Assembly (NCBI GenBank): GCA_025456345.1
Contig: JALOKU010000001.1
Location: 211,758 to 248,528 of the forward strand
Direction of reading: 5' to 3'
Origin: Vicinamibacterales bacterium
Lineage (GTDB): Bacteria; Acidobacteriota; Vicinamibacteria; Vicinamibacterales; JAKQTR01
DNA: 36,771 nucleotides
The position numbers and the translations under genes are program-made. Of the stretch, positions 15,131 through 22,992 are shown piece after piece (the first letter of the stretch is position 1; the number at the start of each line of letters is the position of its first letter). The notes beneath the pieces were generated by a model. It was given only the letters and a program-made list of their open reading frames with translations. It was not told the origin of the DNA and did not search any database.

Positions 15131-17431
15131 ATGGCGTCTCGTACGCTCGCCGTGATGCTTGGCATCCTGCTGGGTGCCGTTCCCTCGACCGCGGTCCTCG
15201 CCCAGGTGGCGCAGGCGCCGCCCGCCGCCCAGACGGCCGTACAGGCGCCCGTGGATCAGCCCCAGGCTCCGCCGGCCAAGCCCGCGGGGGCTGACAGGAA
15301 GGACCCCAAGCCCGCGGGGGAGCAGGCGCCCCGCTACGAAGAGCAGGTTGTCGTCACGGCCTCCAAGGTCGAGCAGCAGCTGGTGAACGCGCCGGCCGCG
15401 GTCAGCGTGATCGGGCGCCAGGTGCTCGAGAGCAAGGCGTCGCAGGACTACGCCGGCCTGTTCCGCGCAGTCCCTGGCGTCAACGTCACGCAGACCTCGG
15501 CGCGCGATCTCAACATCACGAGCCGGGGCGCCACCGGCACGCTGTCGACGACGCAGCTGGCGCTCATCGACGGCCGCAGCGTCTACCTGGACTTCTTCGG
15601 GTTCGTCGGGTGGGATTTCCTGCCGGTCAACTTCGCCGAGATCAGGCAGGTCGAAGTGATACGCGGGCCGGCCTCCGCCGTGTGGGGCGCGAACGCGATG
15701 ACCGGCGTCGTGAACATCATCACCAAGGCGCCGCGCGAGATGCAGGGCACCTCGATTACGATGGGCTTCGGCACCTTCAACCGCGACGTCGACGGGCAGA
15801 CGACCGACCCCGGTAACGGCGGCACCTTCTACACGAACCTGACGCACGCCAGGGCCATCAACGACCGCTGGTCGTACAAGGTGTCGGCGGCATTCTACGG
15901 GTCGGACCCGTTCGCGCGCCCGGTCGGGACGATTGACAACTCGTTCCAGACGCCCTACCCCGCGTTCTCGAACACGGGCACGGAGCAGCCGAAGTTCGAC
16001 GGCCGCGTGGACTACGACTTTGCCGACGGCCGGTCGAAGTTGGTCGTCGCCGGCGGCTACGCCGGCACGAGCGGCATCATCCACACCGGCATCGGCCCGT
16101 TCCAGATCGAGCAGGGCACGAACACGAGTTACGTGAAGGGGACCTACACCCGCAACGCCCTCCGCGCCCAGTTCTTCACCAACATCCTGGACGGCACGGC
16201 GCCGGCGCTGCTGTCGATCGGCGTGGACGGCAAGCCGATCCAGTTCTCGTTCAACACGAAGACCTACGACGTCGATGTGTCGAACATCTCGACCATCGGG
16301 ACGCGCCACGTGCTCAGCTACGGCGGCAATATCCGCCACAACGGGTTCGACCTGTCGATCGCGCCCCTGGGCAGCTCGCGCAACGAGCAGGGCGTCTACA
16401 TCCAGGACGAGATGTTCCTCAGCCAGAAGTTCCGCTGGCAGCTCGGCGTCCGGATGGATCACTTCGACGTCCTGGAGAACGTGGTGTTCTCGCCCCGCAC
16501 GACCGTCATGTTCAAGCCCCAGGAGAACCAGACGATCCGCGCCTCGTACAACAAGGCCTACCGTGCGCCGTCGCTCACGAACAACTTCCTCGACGTCACG
16601 ATCCTGAACCAGCTCGACCTCGGGGCCCTCAACCCGGCGTTCGCCGGCCGCCTGTATGCGTTCCCGGTCGAGGCGCTGGGCAACCAGGACCTCGGAGAGC
16701 ACTCCCTCGACGCGTTCGAGATCGGCTACTCGGGCGTGATCGCCAATCGGGCGTCGGTGTCGGCGGCGTGGTACTACAACATCATGGTCGACGAGATCTA
16801 TTTCACCCAGGTGGCGTCGTACTCGTCGAAGAACGTGCCGCCGGGCTGGCCGCTGCCGCCATCCGTGCTCGACCAGCTCATCGCGGGCAACGCGTTCGGG
16901 CCCGGCCTCGGCCTGCCCTCGGGATACTCCTACCTGAATTCGAGCAATCTTGCCGGGTGCACGGGCGGGACCGATTGCGGAAAGGTGCGGACGCAGGGCA
17001 TCGAGCTCGGCCTCGACCTCACGGTCAACAACCACGTCAACGCGTTCGCCAACTACTCCTGGCAGAGCAATCCGTCGCTGACGACCGGAGCCCTTCCGGA
17101 CCCGCGCGAGACCGGCAAGTCCTCCGAGTACAACTTCCCGCCGAACAACCGGTTCAACATCGGCATGAACGCCTCCTACGGGCGCTTCTTCGGCGACCTC
17201 GCCGTGAGCTACCAGGGCGAGGCCTACTGGCAGGACGTGCTCGACGCCCGCTACGCGGGAACGACCGACCCCTTCACGCTGCTCAACGGCGGCTTCGGCG
17301 CCAGGTGGATGGGCGGCAAGTTCGTCACCTCGATCAAGGGCACCAACCTCGCCAACCAGGAAGTGATGCAGCACGTCTTCGGCGACGTGATCAAGCGCTC
17401 GGTGGTGGGCGAGGTCAAAATCAACTTCTAA
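15131..17431 (+). CDS. TonB-dependent outer membrane receptor
   Basis: A 766-residue outer membrane beta-barrel receptor that takes up a ligand using TonB energy. The signal peptide covers residues 1-25 ('VMLGILLGAVPSTAVLAQ'), followed by a Pro/Ala-rich linker (about 26-70). A TonB-box-like 'EEQVVVTAS' leads into the plug domain, with 'LFRAVPGVNV', 'ALIDGRSVYL', 'IRQVEVIRGPASAVWGANAMTGVVNIIT'. The barrel has the usual 'YNKAYRAPSLTNNF' strand and ends in a terminal Phe ('VGEVKINF'). The plug is like those of BtuB and siderophore receptors, but no ligand can be named. A strong Shine-Dalgarno (AGGAGGAGG) lies 5 bases before the ATG and may be masked by a hairpin. A strong terminator follows. Confidence 0.92.
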   Translation: MASRTLAVMLGILLGAVPSTAVLAQVAQAPPAAQTAVQAPVDQPQAPPAKPAGADRKDPKPAGEQAPRYEEQVVVTASKVEQQLVNAPAAVSVIGRQVLESKASQDYAGLFRAVPGVNVTQTSARDLNITSRGATGTLSTTQLALIDGRSVYLDFFGFVGWDFLPVNFAEIRQVEVIRGPASAVWGANAMTGVVNIITKAPREMQGTSITMGFGTFNRDVDGQTTDPGNGGTFYTNLTHARAINDRWSYKVSAAFYGSDPFARPVGTIDNSFQTPYPAFSNTGTEQPKFDGRVDYDFADGRSKLVVAGGYAGTSGIIHTGIGPFQIEQGTNTSYVKGTYTRNALRAQFFTNILDGTAPALLSIGVDGKPIQFSFNTKTYDVDVSNISTIGTRHVLSYGGNIRHNGFDLSIAPLGSSRNEQGVYIQDEMFLSQKFRWQLGVRMDHFDVLENVVFSPRTTVMFKPQENQTIRASYNKAYRAPSLTNNFLDVTILNQLDLGALNPAFAGRLYAFPVEALGNQDLGEHSLDAFEIGYSGVIANRASVSAAWYYNIMVDEIYFTQVASYSSKNVPPGWPLPPSVLDQLIAGNAFGPGLGLPSGYSYLNSSNLAGCTGGTDCGKVRTQGIELGLDLTVNNHVNAFANYSWQSNPSLTTGALPDPRETGKSSEYNFPPNNRFNIGMNASYGRFFGDLAVSYQGEAYWQDVLDARYAGTTDPFTLLNGGFGARWMGGKFVTSIKGTNLANQEVMQHVFGDVIKRSVVGEVKINF

Positions 17432-17458
17432 TCCGCGCATTGGCGTTGGATATCCGAA

Positions 17459-17497
17459 GGGCCGCTCGCGGGTGACCGCGTGCGGCCCGTTTGTTTT
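17459..17497 (+). terminator. Intrinsic terminator after the TonB receptor gene
   Basis: GGGCCGC (17459-17465) pairs with GCGGCCC (17482-17488); inside, after a T-T mismatch, CGCGG pairs with CCGCG around a GTGA loop. It is followed by GTTTGTTTT (17489-17497). It begins 28 bases after the stop codon and is the clearest Rho-independent terminator in the window. Confidence 0.9.
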
Positions 17498-17528
17498 ATC
17501 TGACTCGTACACTCGGTATTAAGTCTTT

Positions 17529-17577
17529 CCTGGCCCCTGGCCCCTGGCCCCTCTCCCAGCCCCCAGCCCCGAGTCCC
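17529..17577. repeat. Heptanucleotide tandem repeat array, seven units of mixed type
   Basis: Seven in-register units: CCTGGCC x3, CCTCTCC, CAGCCCC x2, GAGTCCC, then a partial GAGTGTG. Rotated, these read as CCCCTGG, CCCCCAG and CCCGAGT, so the array links the units of the arrays at 3881, 25692 and 26677. It lies in the 277-base spacer between the receptor terminator and the cytochrome operon. The rest of this spacer shows no gene or clear promoter. Confidence 0.85.
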
Positions 17578-17708
17578 GAGTGTGGCCCGGCGCTTGCAGC
17601 CCCCCACCCCGTTACCAGCGCACTTGCGGATTCCCGTCACCCTCGCGCAGGGCACGCGCCCGGACGCGGGTGTCGGCACCGCAGGAAGCCGGGATACGTG
17701 GGGGATTC

Positions 17709-18170
17709 ATGAAGCCACGGGCTTCCGATCATGTCCACCTGGTTCGGATGGCCGGCCTGTTTGCCGTCGGCATCACGGCGTTCGTGGTGCTGCGGTGGCT
17801 GATGGTGCCCGCCGATTTCGGCGCGCTCGGCCACTACCGTGCGAGTGCGCTCACGGACAACATGGACAGGCCGCTGGTCTTCGCGGGTCAGGCGGCCTGC
17901 GTGGAGTGCCACGCGGACGTGGCGGAAGTACGGGCGAAGGGCCGGCATGCCCGCGTGTCGTGCGAGTCCTGCCATGGCGCGCTCGCGGTCCACGCGAGCA
18001 ACCCGGCCGGCGTCAAGCCGGTCCGGCCCGACCCCCGGAGGACGTGCATCGTCTGCCACACGGCGAGCATCTCGAAGCCGACATCGTTCCCGCAGGTCGT
18101 GCCTGCGGCGCACGCGCCCGAGGGCTCGTGCGCCGCGTGCCACGTGGTCCACAATCCGAAGATTTCCTGA
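17709..18170 (+). CDS. Membrane-anchored tetraheme c-type cytochrome
   Basis: A 153-residue protein with an uncleaved-looking N-terminal helix (about residues 11-32, 'LVRMAGLFAVGITAFVVLRWLMV') and four CxxCH heme-attachment motifs at 64-68 (CVECH), 85-89 (CESCH), 113-117 (CIVCH) and 141-145 (CAACH). Extra histidines could be distal ligands. It should face the periplasm and pass electrons from the membrane quinol module encoded next to it. The ATG at 17709 follows GGGGGA; the open frame upstream has no coding character. With the ferredoxin and NrfD genes it resembles the cytochrome/Fe-S/NrfD quinone-cytochrome complexes (for example Geobacter Cbc4 type), an architectural likeness only. Confidence 0.88.
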   Translation: MKPRASDHVHLVRMAGLFAVGITAFVVLRWLMVPADFGALGHYRASALTDNMDRPLVFAGQAACVECHADVAEVRAKGRHARVSCESCHGALAVHASNPAGVKPVRPDPRRTCIVCHTASISKPTSFPQVVPAAHAPEGSCAACHVVHNPKIS

Positions 18171-18182
18171 CGAGGCCGCGCC

Positions 18183-18947
18183 ATGGACCAGGACCGACGG
18201 ACGTTTCTCGGGCAGACAGGCAAGCTGCTCGTCCTGACCGCGTCGGCGGCGATCGCGTGGGAGCACGTGCTCGCCGGCCGCCCGGAAGACGCCCCGAACT
18301 ACCGCTCCACGGACCACTGGTGGGGCATGTCGATCGACATCGAGAAGTGCATCGGGTGCGGCACCTGCGTACGGGCCTGCAAGACCGAAAACGACGTCCC
18401 GCGCGAGGAGTTCATGTTCCGCACGTGGGTCGAGCGCTACGTCGTGGACCCGGCGGACCGCGACCATCCACAGGTCGACTCGCGCAACGGGGGCTACGAC
18501 GGCTTCCATGAGCGGGAAGTGCTCGACCCGAACCTGAAGATGTTCTTCGTGCCGAAGCTCTGCAACCATTGCACCCATTCGCCCTGCGTGCAGGTGTGCC
18601 CGGTCGGCGCCACCTTCGAGAGCCCCGACGGCGTGGTGCTCGTGGACACGGCCTACTGCCTGGGATGCCGGTATTGCGTGCAGGCCTGCCCCTATGGCTG
18701 CCGGTTCATCGACCCGCGCACGGAGACCGTCGACAAGTGCACGCTGTGCTACCACCGGATCACGCGGGGCCTCACGACGGCGTGCAGCGAGACGTGTCCG
18801 ACGGGAACCCGGGTGCTGGCGGACCTCAAGGATCCGAAGGACCCGATTCACGCTTTCCTGCGCGAGCACATGGTGCAGGTCCTCAAGCCGCAGATGGCGA
18901 CCGGATCGCGGGTGTTCTACAACGGCCTCGACGGCTCGGTGCGATAG
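18183..18947 (+). CDS. Tat-exported ferredoxin-like subunit with four [4Fe-4S] clusters (HybA/DmsB/NrfC type)
   Basis: A 254-residue electron-transfer subunit. The N-terminus DRRTFLGQTGK followed by a hydrophobic stretch is a good twin-arginine signal. Four cysteine sets are complete: C56/C59/C62/C66, C127/C130/C135/C139, C159/C162/C165/C169 and C186/C189/C201/C205. In such modules the subunit sits on the periplasmic face and relays electrons between the NrfD-type quinol subunit and another redox partner, here most likely the tetraheme cytochrome. No molybdopterin or hydrogenase catalytic subunit is encoded near it. It starts 12 bases after the cytochrome stop. A nested inverted repeat separates it from the NrfD gene. 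Confidence 0.92.
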   Translation: MDQDRRTFLGQTGKLLVLTASAAIAWEHVLAGRPEDAPNYRSTDHWWGMSIDIEKCIGCGTCVRACKTENDVPREEFMFRTWVERYVVDPADRDHPQVDSRNGGYDGFHEREVLDPNLKMFFVPKLCNHCTHSPCVQVCPVGATFESPDGVVLVDTAYCLGCRYCVQACPYGCRFIDPRTETVDKCTLCYHRITRGLTTACSETCPTGTRVLADLKDPKDPIHAFLREHMVQVLKPQMATGSRVFYNGLDGSVR

Positions 18948-18948
18948 A

Positions 18949-19023
18949 CGGTTTCATGACCCGTTCGTGCGGCAGCGTTCAGCCGCATCACGCAGGTCAT
19001 GAAACCGGTCCTGGAAAGGACCG
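18949..19023 (+). promoter_or_regulatory. Nested intercistronic inverted repeats with Shine-Dalgarno-masking hairpin
   Basis: A perfect 13-bp inverted repeat has arms at 18949-18961 (CGGTTTCATGACC) and 18995-19007. Inside it TGCGGC (18968-18973) pairs with GCCGCA (18982-18987). Then CGGTCC (19006-19011) pairs with GGACCG (19018-19023), enclosing AAGGA, the likely Shine-Dalgarno of the NrfD gene (ATG 19027). The last two structures share bases 19006-19007 and so compete slightly. There is no T-tract, so this looks like mRNA processing, stability or translation control, not termination. Confidence 0.6.
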
Positions 19024-19026
19024 CGT

Positions 19027-20208
19027 ATGCCAGGCGTAGAAGGGTTCATCTACCCGAACGAACTCGAGCTCCAGTGGAGCGTGCTCATCGTCCTCTACCC
19101 GTTCATCACGGGCCTGGTGGCCGGCGCGTTCATCCTCGCGTCCCTCGAGCGCGTGTTCAACGTCGAGGCGGTCAAGCCGACGTACCGGCTGGCCCTGCTG
19201 ACGGCGCTCGCGTTCCTGCTGGTGGCGCCGCTGCCGCTGCAGCTCCACCTCGGCCACCCCGAACGGTCCCTTGAGATGTACCTCACGCCGCACACGCAAT
19301 CGGCGATGGCGATGTTCGGCTTCGTCTATCTCTGGTACCTCATGGTCGTGCTGGTGCTCGAGATCTGGCTCGACTACCGGCGCGACATCGTGCTGAAGTG
19401 GCGCGCGAGCACGGGGCTGTCGAAGCACCTCTACGGCGCGATGGCCCTCTGGTCCGACAACATCAGCGAGTCGGCGCTGAAGCTCGACGACCGGATCGGC
19501 CGGGCGCTCACCGTCATCGGGATCCCGTCGGCGTTCCTCCTCCACGGGTACGTCGGGTTCATCTTCGGATCGATCAAGGCGAACCCGTGGTGGTCCACGC
19601 CGCTGATGCCGATCGTATTCCTGTTCTCCGCCATCGTGTCGGGCATCGCGTGCATCCTGCTGCTGTACTTCGTGACGTGCTGGTTGCGCCGCGTCCCCGT
19701 CGACATGGCGTGCGTCGACACGATCGCGACGTATCTCTTCTACGCGTTCCTCGTCGACTTCGCGCTGGAGATGCTCGACCTCATCCACCGCCTGTACGAG
19801 GCGGACGAGTCGTTCCGCGCACTCGACTTCATGGTGAAGACGCGGCTGTTCACGTCGCAGATCGTCGTGCAGATTCTCCTGGGCACCCTCGTCCCCCTCG
19901 TGATGCTGGCCGTGACTCAGCTGGTTTCGCTCAGGGAGAGGACGCGCCGCGTGCTCTACGTGCTCGCGGGCAGTCTGACGATGATCGGCATCTTCGCCAT
20001 GCGGTGGAACGTGGTGATCGGCGGCCAGCTCTTCTCGAAGAGCTTCCTCGGATACACGACCTTCAAGATGGAGTTCGCGACGCGCGAGGGCCTGCTGCCG
20101 GCCATCGTGCTGATGATCCTGCCGTTTGTGATTCTCTGGGTGCTCATCCGCCTGCTGCCGCCCTGGGGGCACGGCGAGGGCGACCGAGGCAGACGCGCCG
20201 GGGTCTGA
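19027..20208 (+). CDS. NrfD/HybB-type polytopic quinol-oxidoreductase membrane subunit
   Basis: A 393-residue integral membrane protein with about ten hydrophobic helices, the size of HybB-like NrfD-family proteins. Visible family traits are 'GLVAGAFILASLERVF' early on, 'LHLGHPERSLEMY' (the HLGxPxR region) after helix 3, 'MRWNVVIGGQ' late, and a charged C-terminal tail. It should bind menaquinol and pass electrons to the four-cluster ferredoxin. It is the third gene of the tetraheme cytochrome-ferredoxin-NrfD set and may be translated under control of the hairpins directly upstream. Because no hydrogenase subunits are near, naming it HybB would mislead. Confidence 0.9.
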   Translation: MPGVEGFIYPNELELQWSVLIVLYPFITGLVAGAFILASLERVFNVEAVKPTYRLALLTALAFLLVAPLPLQLHLGHPERSLEMYLTPHTQSAMAMFGFVYLWYLMVVLVLEIWLDYRRDIVLKWRASTGLSKHLYGAMALWSDNISESALKLDDRIGRALTVIGIPSAFLLHGYVGFIFGSIKANPWWSTPLMPIVFLFSAIVSGIACILLLYFVTCWLRRVPVDMACVDTIATYLFYAFLVDFALEMLDLIHRLYEADESFRALDFMVKTRLFTSQIVVQILLGTLVPLVMLAVTQLVSLRERTRRVLYVLAGSLTMIGIFAMRWNVVIGGQLFSKSFLGYTTFKMEFATREGLLPAIVLMILPFVILWVLIRLLPPWGHGEGDRGRRAGV

Positions 20209-20226
20209 CGACCCGCCCGGCCGGGA

Positions 20227-20246
20227 GCCGGCGGCCAGCCGCCGGC
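20227..20246. repeat. Inverted repeat between the NrfD and DUF2339-like genes
   Basis: GCCGGCGGC (20227-20235) and GCCGCCGGC (20238-20246) are perfect complements separated by CA. It should form a very stable GC hairpin 10 bases ahead of the AGGAGG of the next gene. No T-run follows. It may halt RNases or reduce read-through between the genes. Confidence 0.5.
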
Positions 20247-20265
20247 CGCGACGCGAGGAGGTGTG

Positions 20266-21990
20266 GTGAACGACAGGCTCGCTGCGCTGGAATCCGCTCT
20301 CGACGACCTGCGGTCGTCGGTCCGGCATCTCGAGGCACGCCTCGCGCACCTGGAGGGCCGGGCCGCATCCGCTGAGGAGACGGCGGCCGATGCCGGTATC
20401 GTGGCGCCCGTCTCGGTGGCGGCCGCTCCCGCGGCCCGAGGCTGGCGCGATCCCATCGCCGTGCTCTCGCTCATTGGCCGTCTCTTCATCGTCCTCGGCG
20501 GGGCATACCTGCTCCGCGCGATGACCGATTCCGGAGCCATCCCGCCGGCCGCAGGCGTGGCGCTCGGCCTGGCCTACGGGCTGGTGTGGCTGGCGTTCGC
20601 CGACCGGGCGGGGGGACGGGCAATGCGGCCCAGCGCCGTCTTTCACGGCGTGGGCGCCGCGATGGTCGCGTTCCCGGTGGTGCTCGAGGCGACCACGCGC
20701 TTCAACGTCTTTCCCGGGGCGGCCAGTGCGGCGGCGCTGGCCGTCCTCACGGCCGGCATCCTGGCCGTGGCGTGGCGGCGGCGGATCCAGGCGCTCGCGT
20801 GGATTGCCGTCGCCGCCGCCATGCCAACCGCTGTCGTCATCCTGGCGAAGACCGGCGTGGTCGTGCCCCACGCGTTCTTCCTGATCGCGTTCGGCGTCGC
20901 CACGCTGTGGATGGGGTATTCGCTCGACTGGCTGATCGTGCGATGGCCGGTTGCCGCCGTGGCCGACATCGTGGTCGTCGGCGTGACGCTTCGGGCGCTG
21001 TCGCCCCAGCCGCAGGAGATTCCCGCCGCGGCGCTGGCGGTGCAGGTGACGCTGCTGGCCGCCTATCTGGCCAGTATCGCGGTCCGGACGCTGGTGCGCG
21101 GCCGCAACGTCATCCCGTTCGAGGTGGTGCAGACCGCGGCCGCCCTTGTGGTGGGCCTCGGCGGCGCCCTCTCGGTGACGCGAGCCACCGGGTCGGGGGC
21201 CGCCGCGCTCGGCGTGGCGAGCGTCGTGATCGGCGCGGCCTGTTACGGCGTGGCGTTCGCCTTCATCGAGCGCCAGCAGAACCGCGGGCGCAACGTGTAC
21301 TTCTACACCTCGCTGGCCGTCGTCCTGGTGCTCGTCGGCGTGACGGCGCTGCTGCCGGGGCCGGCCGAGACGGGCGTGCTGGCGGCGCTCGCCGTCGTGT
21401 GCAGTGTCGCGTGGTCGCGCATCGGCCGCCTCTTCCTGCTGATCCACGCCGCCGTCTACCTGGTCGCCGCGGCCATCGTGTCGGGGTCAATCGGCTACGA
21501 CATCCGGGAAATGGTGGCCGGCGCCGCTCCGCCGTTCCCGCTCCCGAGCCCGGCCATGCTCGTCGTGCTCGCCGCATCGGCGCTCGCGGCCTGGCTCGCC
21601 GCGCGGGAGCCGATGAGCGGCGGCAGCACCTGGGCCAGGGTGCCGCGGTTCGCGATCGTGCTGGTGCTGGTGCTCTCGGCGGGCGGCACGCTTGTCGGCT
21701 ACCTGGCCCCGGCCTTGGGCCGCCAGCCGGACGGGTCGATTGACCCCGGCCTGCTGGCGACGATTCGCACCGGCGTCCTGGCGATCGCCGCGCTGGTCGT
21801 GGCCTGGATCGGCAGGCATGCCCGGTTCCGCGAGTGGGACTGGCTCGTGTACCCGCTGCTTGTGGGCATCGGCCTCAAGATGGCCGCGCAGGACTTCATG
21901 AGTTCACGCCCGGCCACGCTGTTCGTGGCGCTGGCGCTCTACGGCGCGGCCCTCATCGCGGCGCCCCGGATGCGCCGCCGTCAGGCCTGA
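20266..21990 (+). CDS. DUF2339-like polytopic membrane protein
   Basis: A 574-residue protein of unknown function. The first about 45 residues are a charged heptad-like coiled coil ('RLAALESALDDLRSSVRHLEARLAHLE'), then an Ala/Pro linker, then many hydrophobic helices to the end; 'GRLFIVLGGAYLLRAMTDSGAIPPAAGVALGLAYGL' resembles the first membrane segments of DUF2339 proteins. Two GTG codons are adjacent (20263 and 20266); the second is preferred because AGGAGG (20256-20261) is 4 bases from it but only 1 from the first. It follows the electron-transfer operon by 57 bases and may be cotranscribed, but nothing in the protein points to a redox role. Its last 10 bases overlap the convergent OYE gene. 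Confidence 0.7.
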   Translation: MNDRLAALESALDDLRSSVRHLEARLAHLEGRAASAEETAADAGIVAPVSVAAAPAARGWRDPIAVLSLIGRLFIVLGGAYLLRAMTDSGAIPPAAGVALGLAYGLVWLAFADRAGGRAMRPSAVFHGVGAAMVAFPVVLEATTRFNVFPGAASAAALAVLTAGILAVAWRRRIQALAWIAVAAAMPTAVVILAKTGVVVPHAFFLIAFGVATLWMGYSLDWLIVRWPVAAVADIVVVGVTLRALSPQPQEIPAAALAVQVTLLAAYLASIAVRTLVRGRNVIPFEVVQTAAALVVGLGGALSVTRATGSGAAALGVASVVIGAACYGVAFAFIERQQNRGRNVYFYTSLAVVLVLVGVTALLPGPAETGVLAALAVVCSVAWSRIGRLFLLIHAAVYLVAAAIVSGSIGYDIREMVAGAAPPFPLPSPAMLVVLAASALAAWLAAREPMSGGSTWARVPRFAIVLVLVLSAGGTLVGYLAPALGRQPDGSIDPGLLATIRTGVLAIAALVVAWIGRHARFREWDWLVYPLLVGIGLKMAAQDFMSSRPATLFVALALYGAALIAAPRMRRRQA

Positions 21991-22979
21991 TCGAGCGCCG
22001 CGGCGGCCGTCCGCGTCCAATCCGGATCGTCCAGCATCGCGCGGCCGATGCCGACGATGTCGGCGCGCCGTGAGCGGACGATGAGATCGGCCATCCGTGG
22101 GTCGGCGATGCCGCCCGCGACGAGGATCGGCACATCCACGACCTCTTTCAGCGCTTCGGCATAGCCGACGAAGTAGCCGGGCCCCCGCCCTGGGTCATCC
22201 GATCCCGCCAGCCCTCCGGAGACGTCGATGAGCGCGGCGCCCGCGGACACCAGTTGGGCGGCCGTGACGCACGCGGGCGCCAGCGTGAGGCCGCCGGGGC
22301 GCTCGTCGTGCATGCCGAGACGGACAAACAGCGGGAAGTCCGCCCCCGCCCGCCGCCGCACGGCCGCCAGCACCTCCAGGTGAATGCGGCTCCGCCGCTC
22401 GTGGTCGCCGCCGTACTCGTCGGTGCGGTGGTTCGTGAGTGGCGAGAGAAACTGCGACAGCAGGAACCCGTGGGCCGCGTGGATCTCGACCGCGTCGAAC
22501 CCCGCCTCTCGGGCCCGCGCGGCGGCGCGGGCGAAGGCCTCGACAACCTCCTCGACCTGGGAGCGCGTCAGCTGGTCCGGCGCGTCCGGGCTGCTTTCCC
22601 TGATGGTGGCGATGGGCGAGGGGGCCAGCACACGCAGGCCGGTCACGCGGGAGGCGGCGCGCGCGCCGGCGTGGGAAATCTGCAGGCACGCCACTGCGCC
22701 CTCCGCGCGGATAGCCGCGGCAAGCCTTGACAGCCCTTCGACGCACGAGTCGTCGTGGGCCCCCAGTTGGGTGCTCGAATGCCGCCCCTGCGGGTGGACG
22801 AATGAGTGTTCGACGATGATGAGCGCCGTCCCCGCTGCCGCGCGCACTCGGTGGTACTCGATGATGGCGGGCGTCACGAAGCCTTCTGCCGTGGCCTTGC
22901 CCGACCACATGGGCGGCATCGCCACGCGATTGCGCAGCGTCAGCCCTGCGAACGACAGCGGCGATAACAGCGTCGGCAT
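21981..22979 (-). CDS. NADH:flavin oxidoreductase, Old Yellow Enzyme family
   Basis: A 332-residue single-domain FMN ene-reductase. Marks: N-terminal 'LRNRVAMPPMWSGKATAEG', 'LQISHAGARA' (the flavin/substrate histidine region), 'FDAVEIHAAHGFLLSQFLSP', 'RTDEYGG' and the FMN phosphate site near the C-terminus ('PILVAGGI' then 'IVGIGRAML'). It reduces activated C=C bonds using NAD(P)H; there is no fused 2,4-dienoyl-CoA reductase-type C-terminal domain. It is the last gene of the minus-strand cluster 25615-21981, 13 bases after the HTH regulator, with a good GGGAGG about 6 bases before the ATG. It overlaps the convergent DUF2339-like gene by 10 bases. Confidence 0.9.
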   Translation of the reverse strand: MPTLLSPLSFAGLTLRNRVAMPPMWSGKATAEGFVTPAIIEYHRVRAAAGTALIIVEHSFVHPQGRHSSTQLGAHDDSCVEGLSRLAAAIRAEGAVACLQISHAGARAASRVTGLRVLAPSPIATIRESSPDAPDQLTRSQVEEVVEAFARAAARAREAGFDAVEIHAAHGFLLSQFLSPLTNHRTDEYGGDHERRSRIHLEVLAAVRRRAGADFPLFVRLGMHDERPGGLTLAPACVTAAQLVSAGAALIDVSGGLAGSDDPGRGPGYFVGYAEALKEVVDVPILVAGGIADPRMADLIVRSRRADIVGIGRAMLDDPDWTRTAAAALDQA

Positions 22980-22992
22980 GTCCGCCTCCCGG

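Noticed and set aside
14990..17512. 840-codon open frame antisense to the TonB receptor
   Set aside because: No recognisable domain, Arg/Val/Asp-rich composition, and full overlap with a receptor that has all family motifs.
17620..17700. Possible c-di-GMP/cGAMP (GEMM) riboswitch before the tetraheme cytochrome (CAGGGCA ... AGCCGGGATAC)
   Set aside because: The conserved GACGCAAAGCC segment is missing and the spacing between the two similar parts is too short for the two-helix fold.
18183..20208. Hydrogenase-2 type operon (HybA/HybB)
   Set aside because: The subunit families fit, but no hydrogenase large or small subunit is present, and a tetraheme cytochrome is encoded in their place.
18997..21447. 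Very long open frame on the minus strand opposite the NrfD and DUF2339-like genes
   Set aside because: The translation is a low-complexity mix rich in Arg, His, Asp, Glu and Gln with no domain; it mirrors two well-supported plus-strand genes and is a GC-rich antisense artefact.
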